DNA from: Haematococcus lacustris
Lineage: Eukaryota; Chlorophyta; Chlorophyceae; Chlamydomonadales; Haematococcaceae
Reading direction: 5' to 3'
Length of the DNA stretch: 64,000 nucleotides
Assembly (NCBI GenBank): GCA_030144725.1
Contig: JASKMD010000006.1
Coordinates: 830,586 to 894,585 of the forward strand
In this document: positions 58,901 through 64,000 of the stretch, piece by piece
Numbering within the stretch: the stretch's first letter is position 1
Layout of the letters: each line of letters begins with the position of its first letter
Notes under the pieces: generated by a model
Seen by the model: only the letters and a program-made list of their open reading frames with translations
What the model was told of the DNA's origin: nothing
Databases searched by the model: none
Made by a program: the position numbers and the translations under genes

Positions 58901-61900
58901 CACACATCTTTGAGGAAGATACCTGCTGCAAGTGCCGCAAGATTACATGGTTGGCAATGGGTGGGCAATGGTTGATTATTGGTTGGCATGGCGTGGTCAC
59001 ATTGTAGTCATACCCCACAACCTCTCCAGCTGTGAGATCTGTCTCTTGCCAGTGATAGTTGTTGCAGTCTCACTCTCTCTCTGTCTACACACACCTTAAC
59101 AGCCTCCCACACCCCTCTCACTCCCTGTGAGCTGTCCAGGGCTACAAGCAGGAGGACCTCACCGGCAAACCCATCACTGAAATGGTCCAGCAGCCTGAAG
59201 AGCTTGAGCGGTAAGGGCCATGGCTGGCTCAGGGTGTCACTATGTGTCCTTAGCAGTGCCACACTGCTTGCAGCTGGGGCTGCCCCAGTCAGGCATACCA
59301 GGCTTGTTGCAGCCCCCAGTGTTGAACCATCTCTCTGCAAACCCTGACATGCTGTAGTTCACAACTGCCCAGTCCCCTGGCAAGGAGCTACCTAATGAGC
59401 TGCATCGTCATTATCACCATCACCATGGCAAGGCCAAAGCCATCAACCAGCCCATGTCAGCATAGGCATAGTGGCAAATGCCATGTCATGATGGCGATGA
59501 TGAACCTCAGCGTCTCATCCTCATCATTATCACCATCATCACCATGACAATATCCATCTCCATGTCCAGCAGCACGTGGTGCCATGGTGTTGCTGCAGCA
59601 CTATGATGTACGTGCGCTCTGAGACTGAGGCTAGGCAGCACAAGAAGGGAAGCCATGACATGCCCCGCCACGCCACCACCGCCCACAGCTTGTCAGCCAA
59701 GACGGACCACACCAACCTGCAGGCCCTGGTCTGTGGGGTGTCAGATGTCAGCGTGAGTGAGGGGCAGGGGGCAGGTAGGGCTGTGGGCGGTTCCTGACTA
59801 GGCTCTCAGCAGCAAGCACAGAGTAGGTAAGAGTCCTGCAGGAGCCTAACTGCAGGAATGCATGTCTGCTTAAAGGCTGTAGGCCTTTAGTTCACAGGGT
59901 GGGTGGGAGTCAGGGGCCAGGTTGTGCCGAGCAGTGGTTCAGTTTTTCGTTTGCCTAGATCAATAACACATGGCAAACGCTAAACATAGCACTGAAGACA
60001 TTATCAGGTAGCCCTTCATCAGATCATCATAAGATATCATCAGATAGCGCCATGTGGTGCTGAGCAAGCAGACCCTTTACAAAGACATGAGCTGGGCCCT
60101 GCACACCAAGGCTCAATGGTGTAAGCCCATCACCACTAGCAGCGCAGAGAATTGTGAAGGAGGGAAACACTGGCTCGTGAGGTCACCTTGCTGGTATGTG
60201 GGGTGCTGCGCAGTTCAAGCACCTATACACCGATGAGCTGCTGACAGTGGACGCTGAGGTGAAGATCGGTGGAATCTCAGAGACAGCGCTCTGGGTCATC
60301 ACTGTGAGTGGTGCAGCCACTGAGCAGGAAAGCCTTGACCAGCAGCAGAACTGTGCTTCCTCCGCATCCCACCTGGTGCATTGGTTCACCTGCTTGGGAC
60401 CAGATGCATGGATCAGGTGCATGTCAGCACGGATCTGGAGCATAGGTCTGCCTGTCACCTACAGCCGTCTCTCCCCTCCCTCTCGATCCAAGCTCTCTCA
60501 ACTCTAGCCCATGCGCAACACCTCGGCCCTCAACCTAGAGCCTTTAGTTGCAGTGGAACACTAAGTGTGGACCCCTACAAAGCGGTGTTTTTGTCAGTGT
60601 GGAGTTCCCATGCACATGGCATACACATGGCAGACACATGGCCATGGTCGCCTACTACCTACACTGTTGCCTGACCCCGGAGGGCTATGATGTATGAGTT
60701 GGCATGACAAACATGCACTAATTGTAAGCTGATAACAGCTCGACAAAGGGGGGCACACACTACTGTGCCGCAGCGGGCTGGGTCTTGGGTGGCTTGTCTC
60801 GCACCCGCTTGTACCCCAAGCCCGGGTACTCCTTGCCCTTGGCTGGCAGCTTCCCCTGCTCTGGCCAGTAGCACAGCTCCAGTGGGCGCCACCTGCTGTC
60901 CCCAATGCGCTGCATGTTCAGTGCTGCATTGCAGTTTCTGTTTACCCACCTGCCTGGCTGGGGGCTGGCTTTGCTTTGGCAGCCTTGCCTTTGGCCGTGC
61001 CCTTGGTGGGCTGGGTGGGCTCAGCTGCCTGCTCAGCCTCAGTGCGCTTGCTGCGCTTGGCTGGCAGGGGAGTGCTGGGCCCAGGCTCTGAGGCGGCTGC
61101 AGCCGGCGCTGCTTGGCAGCCTCAGCCTTCAGCTCCTCCACGTGCCCCACGTCCAGGTCTGAGGCCTGCAGCTCTGGGCTGTCAGCGTCAAGGGCATACC
61201 CACACACAAGCTTTACTAGCAGTTGAGCCTCCACCCCACTCCAGCCTAGCATGGCCCTGGCTGCCTTGGCGTAGAGCTTGACAAAGCGCTCTGCATGTGC
61301 ATGAATGCATTCAGGTCAGGTCATGGTCAAGGTCAAGGTTAAGTCAGGCTAGGTCAAGGTCAGGTCAGGTCAGGTCAGGTCAGGTCAGGTCAGGTATGCA
61401 CCACCATCACTTGCCTGGGTTGGAGTAGTGTCGCTGCATGGCGATCGCTAGCTGCATGGAGTGCGCTCCAATGGTGTTGGCGTCACCCGTTTGGTTGATG
61501 CTGCCCAGCTGCTGCAACTTTGCCAGCAGCTCCTTGTTGCTGGGATCAGCAAAGACCGGCTTGAGGATGGGCTCGCGGTGCTGCCCTTTGCGCACAAGCC
61601 GCCGCTGCAGCTGGTTGTAGGGTGTCATGTCTTTGGAGTTGGCAAAGCTTTCACAAACGCCTGGTTTTCTTGCAGCCTCGTAGCACAGCGCCACCCGAGA
61701 CCTTGATGACCTTCAGCGCAGCATTATCAGCACACAGTGTGGTCTTGATTGTAGATAAGACACCAGGCCAAGACACCAGGCCGTGACACTCAAGGCTGGT
61801 ACGGTATGCGGCCCTGTGCGTACCTGGTGACACTGAGTCGTCCATTCCTCCCTTCGCTCCTCTGGTTGCTTGGCTTGAGGCGTGCGAGGACCTGCGCTGG

Positions 61901-63712
61901 CAAGAACAGCAGCGATGTGAGCTCACACAGCACGGAGCTCACAGCAAAGTTGCAGCGGACCACACCGCCAACTCACCTTGATCTCGCGGCCTTATAGTCG
62001 GGCGCGGCTTTTGCTCCACGGTACTCTTCTGCTTCTAAGGAGGCATCGCGCCACTAGGCTTATACATCTCATACCTGCTCATATCCGTGTGTCACTCACT
62101 CTCGCACCTCTAAAGGGCACCTCCAAAGGGCACCTCCTAAGGTTCAAAGGGCACCTTTAAAGGACAGGTTGGCTCTTGTCTGACAGTATGAGGCTGAATG
62201 GCACACCATCAGCTAGTGAAGCACCCATGCACACCCATGCACACCCATGCCCATGCACAGCACCGTACTGCAATTGCACGGCATGCAGCTCACCACACAC
62301 CAAGTCCCCTTCCCCGTACCACTCTAGCAAACGAGGCCTGAGCTCACGACCCATCCTAGCAACTGCTGCCTGAGCTGCTCCTGCTGCCTAAGATGCTGTG
62401 CTGTGTGGGTGTCTTGCCTCTCAGTTGAAGCGGGCTGCACCCGCCACCAGCAAGCTGATGGTCACCGACAGCCGGGGCCGTATCCTGCACGTGACCCAGG
62501 CCCTGGCAGAATGCCTGGGCACCACGCCAGCCAAGCTGCAGCTGTCCCGCAAGAGCCATGCCCTGGACACCTTGCTGCCGGCACCCTTCACACGCTTGCA
62601 CCACCAGGTGGGCCCTGGTCACGGCAGTGCCTGTGCACATGGCCCATGTGCCCTATGTGACAGGGTGGGTGGGTGTTGGGGTGGGTGGGTAGTGGGGTGG
62701 GTGGGTGGGGTGGTGGGGTGGGTGGGTAGCGGGGTGGGTGGGTTGCGGGGTGGGTGGGTAGCAGGGTGAGTGGGTAGCAGGGTGGGTGGGTGGCTTCCCT
62801 ACATACACAGCCCTCCCCTAGGCCAGCCAACACATGTGGCCGCCACAGAGGTTTACACACTGCTGCCAGGGTGGCGGCTGATGCAGCTGAATACATCTTC
62901 CTGTCCCTCTCATGGCTGTGCCCATGGCTAATTACCAGCCTCACTGACTATATGGCATATATGGCATGTCAGCTGTCCCAGTGAGCTAGCTGGGCTGCTG
63001 CCACCCACCTTCCTGTCTGCCTGCCTGCCTGCCTGATCACCTGCCCATCTGGCCATTTGCCTGCCTGCCGTTCTTCTTGCCTAATCCGCCACAGTGGTAT
63101 CAAAGCAAGGCGGAGGTGATCCCTCCATGGAGCTGCCGCTCAGGCCTGAGCGTGTATCTGCCTGCCTCCTCTCCTGCCGGCCCTTTCATGCACCCCGTCT
63201 CTCTCCATTTCACAACACGGGTGAGGGCAGCAAGGCGGTGATGACAGACATCTCCCAGGACTCCATACAGGCAGGCTGGGATGCAACCATGGAGGCATCG
63301 CGCCACTAGGCTCATACCATCTCACACCAGCTCATACCTGCTCATACCCGTGTGTCGCTCACTCTCGCACCTCCAAAGGGCACCTCCAAAGGGCACATCC
63401 TAAGGTTTAAAGCGCTGCTTTCCGCATCCTTCTATGCTCTGCACCCTTCACATGACAAATGGTAGACTGCATGCAAATGGTCACAGCAGCATAGTGCCCA
63501 CTGATAAGAGCTTGCACCCTGGACCTGACCCTGACCCTGATCCTGGCCCTGCTCCTGCAAAAGCTACCTAGCCCCTTCTGCGAAAACCACCTAGCCTCTC
63601 CTGCGGTACTCACTCTTCCCCTTCTGCGTCAATCATTTTGCCCCTTCCACAGGAGCTGCCTGGCAAGGAGCCCATGAACGTGGTTGCATTTCAAGACAGT
63701 TCATTTGAGCAG
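43943..63712 (+). CDS. TmcB-like polytopic membrane protein with PAS domains (partial, runs off the right edge)
   Basis: Exons: 43943-44019, 44093-44189, 45407-45441, 47494-47571, 47923-48034, 48321-48376, 48839-48882, 49262-49366, 49909-50053, 50388-50499, 51084-51271, 51748-51861, 52251-52442, 52897-52957, 53176-53250, 53806-53882, 54332-54482, 55018-55163, 55568-55628, 55752-55799, 56001-56054, 56462-56531, 57010-57083, 57881-57928, 58212-58265, 58705-58752, 59140-59210, 59599-59752, 60214-60303, 62425-62607, 63095-63220, 63653-63712. All are in phase (1002 codons). The start MGGPSSESGNSSSSFGSG leads into membrane segments (LFLDWLQLFLLIVNPSYGW, LDIASLTLFLIALDCQYF, VYLICSFFLVYLYLTWLPYL) and a soluble region (YSSFLIDVQGSYQSGYTELQ, VDLVSYVEFQRNLR). 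PAS-type segments follow (INAIVPPPFSRNHNNYVRNY, TFTDWT|GYKQEDLTGK, KLMVTDSRGRILHVTQAL). The order matches Tiny-macrocysts-B-like sensors of volvocine algae; the ligand is unknown. Intron 2 has a GC donor (AAG|GCGAGT). Confidence 0.88.
45483..47003 (+). mobile_element. pogo-like DNA transposon, internally deleted, in intron 3 of the TmcB-like gene
   Basis: Perfect 18-bp inverted repeats CACAGAAAGGTTCCTAAT (45483-45500) and its complement (46986-47003) are flanked by TA (45481-45482, 47004-47005), the target used by Tc1/mariner/pogo elements. It is 1521 bp long. The interior holds the two ends of a transposase gene with the catalytic middle missing. Confidence 0.9.
45828..46652 (+). pseudogene. 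pogo/Tigger-type transposase remnant (DNA-binding N-terminus and C-terminal piece only)
   Basis: From ATG 45828 the protein has a Psq-like helix-turn-helix (KRAKRLLAAANAYLNV, MAAVAREHCVPYATLHRVIK). A CENP-B-like DNA-binding segment follows (GRPTALSAVEEEQLRDLVV...FKGKAPGKNWRQG). A frameshift at about 46290 then leads to a stop at 46305. A second open piece (about 46374-46652, FEKSVHLRNGFYPPDKDNML...) resembles the C-terminal end of such transposases. The DDE catalytic domain between them is absent; only about 60 AT-rich bases connect the pieces. The element therefore depends on a transposase made elsewhere. Confidence 0.75.
48433..48712. repeat. 59-bp minisatellite in intron 6 of the TmcB-like gene
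   Basis: The unit starting GGTGATTAGTCAGGTAGGCA is repeated nearly five times with one C/T variant. Confidence 0.93.
49401..49446. repeat. (CAGGT)n microsatellite
   Basis: AGGTC/CAGGT pentanucleotide run in intron 8 of the TmcB-like gene. A similar AGGTC run occurs in intron 29 (about 61315-61395). Confidence 0.85.
56533..56860. repeat. diverged tandem duplication of about 163 bp in intron 22
   Basis: Two adjacent segments share ACCAAGCCTC...CTACTGCAGCAAGCAT and ATGAGCACTGGAG...TTGCACG with scattered differences. Confidence 0.75.
57184..57480 (-). pseudogene. Fanzor-family fragment covering the RuvC-II region, antisense in intron 23
   Basis: Read on the minus strand, EEDDMAEVSMERHGRAKQ-like sequence (here LEDDMAEVSMERHGRAKQLV) runs into VVFFGAATIGTKPG. 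After a frameshift it continues as VLRACCKVVCRPRGTDRRWD and RVVLVDEHRTSRVSSAVNG. The Glu codon of VDEHRTS is at 57257-57259. The pattern matches the RuvC-II block of the Fanzor relic at 41149 on (VVMVDGFRTSRVSS). Nothing else of the gene is adjacent, so it is a fragment. Confidence 0.72.
60760..61694 (-). pseudogene. Fanzor-family relic with RuvC-III C-terminus, antisense in intron 29
   Basis: On the minus strand, an upstream open piece (61694-61407, MTPYNQLQRRLVRKG..., GANTIGAHSMQ-type sequence of unknown role) is followed by 61252-60950. That part is helical, with a Lys/Ala/Pro-rich linker (PAKRSKRTEAEQAAEP). A RuvC-III-like block RNCNAALNMQRIGDSRWRPL and tail LCYWPEQGKLPAKGKEYPG come next, stopping at 60762-60760. 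The usual D of D-x-N-A-A-L-N is Asn (codon 60936-60934). RuvC-I and RuvC-II are missing, so the copy is internally deleted and frame-broken. Confidence 0.7.
62037..62165. repeat. dispersed 125-130 bp repeat, copy A
   Basis: Starts GGAGGCATCGCGCCACTAGG and ends with AAAGGGCACCTCC iterations. It lies just beyond the N-terminal side of the antisense Fanzor relic and is shared with 63290-63415. Confidence 0.85.
62660..62792. repeat. GGGTGGGTGG-rich array in intron 30
   Basis: Degenerate G-rich repeat (GGGTGGGTAGCGGGGT and variants), a candidate for G-quadruplex formation. Confidence 0.85.
63290..63415. repeat. dispersed 125-130 bp repeat, copy B
   Basis: Same orientation as copy A at 62037-62165 and clearly similar throughout, with a short insertion after the start. 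It lies in intron 31 of the TmcB-like gene. Confidence 0.85.
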
Positions 63713-64000
63713 GTGAGGCGTGCCGACGGGTGGTTGCCCTGTTGGTAAGGTTAGTTGGGTAGGTTGGATGCCTGTAGTACCTGGTACTATGGCACCTGCT
63801 CTATTGGTGCAGACCCAGTGACACATGCAGTTTCAGCTCCATGTGGTGTCATGATGAGACTTGCACACTGCGAGCAGCTGACCCATATTGTATTGTGCGC
63901 ACCTGCCATGCTCATGTCTTGTAAGCCACGCTCATCCCTTGTAAGCCATGCCCATCCATTCCATGCTTAAGGCCAATACCGTGCTGTGCTGCTGCAAGGT
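63713..64000. other. start of intron 32 of the TmcB-like gene
   Basis: Begins with donor GTGAGG. The next exon lies beyond the window, and nothing else is recognisable. Confidence 0.6.

Overview
The window reads as nuclear DNA of a green alga of the Volvocales/Chlamydomonadales, most likely Haematococcus or a close relative (inference). The grounds are short exons in long GT-AG introns, high GC, heavy CAG/CTG and GC-rich tandem repeats, a TmcB-like PAS membrane protein of the type abundant in volvocine algae, and Fanzor-like relics with algal-type C-termini. No tRNA, rRNA or CRISPR locus was seen.

Layout. 1-2829: low-complexity DNA with no confident gene. 2830-11820 (+): an eight-exon gene for organelle (probably chloroplast) translation initiation factor IF-3, with long N- and C-terminal extensions; the model closes in frame at 1359 aa. 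12614-30114: one insertion bounded by the target duplication CCCCA. It is a Ty3/Gypsy chromovirus with identical 190-bp LTRs. It was later hit by an intact Ty1/Copia element (12993-18940, target duplication CTGTG) and by a 5.5-kb terminal-inverted-repeat element (19425-24947) made mostly of palindromic satellite arrays. 30608-32652 (+): mitochondrial inner membrane protease subunit 1 (IMP1-like), 167 aa, five exons. 33558-39025 (-): a six-exon gene for a probable beta-barrel membrane protein, carrying one apparent 1-nt deletion. Its large intron holds a 400-bp GGGGT array and a 641-bp MITE. 39221-41892 (+): a decayed Fanzor (eukaryotic TnpB-like RNA-guided nuclease) gene. 42219-43352: a 1.1-kb block of patterned G-rich hexanucleotides. 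43943 to the right edge (+): a TmcB-like polytopic PAS-domain gene, 32 exons and 1002 codons in the window, continuing beyond it. Its introns hold a pogo-like transposon (45483-47003) and two antisense Fanzor-family fragments (about 57184-57480 and 60760-61694).

How it fits together. The host genes are unrelated housekeeping or sensory genes: organelle translation, mitochondrial presequence processing, a membrane beta-barrel and a membrane sensor. The remaining sequence is largely mobile DNA. I infer that the gene models are sound because every exon junction listed keeps frame and joins conserved family sequence. The exact first exons, transit peptides and the function of the beta-barrel gene are less certain.
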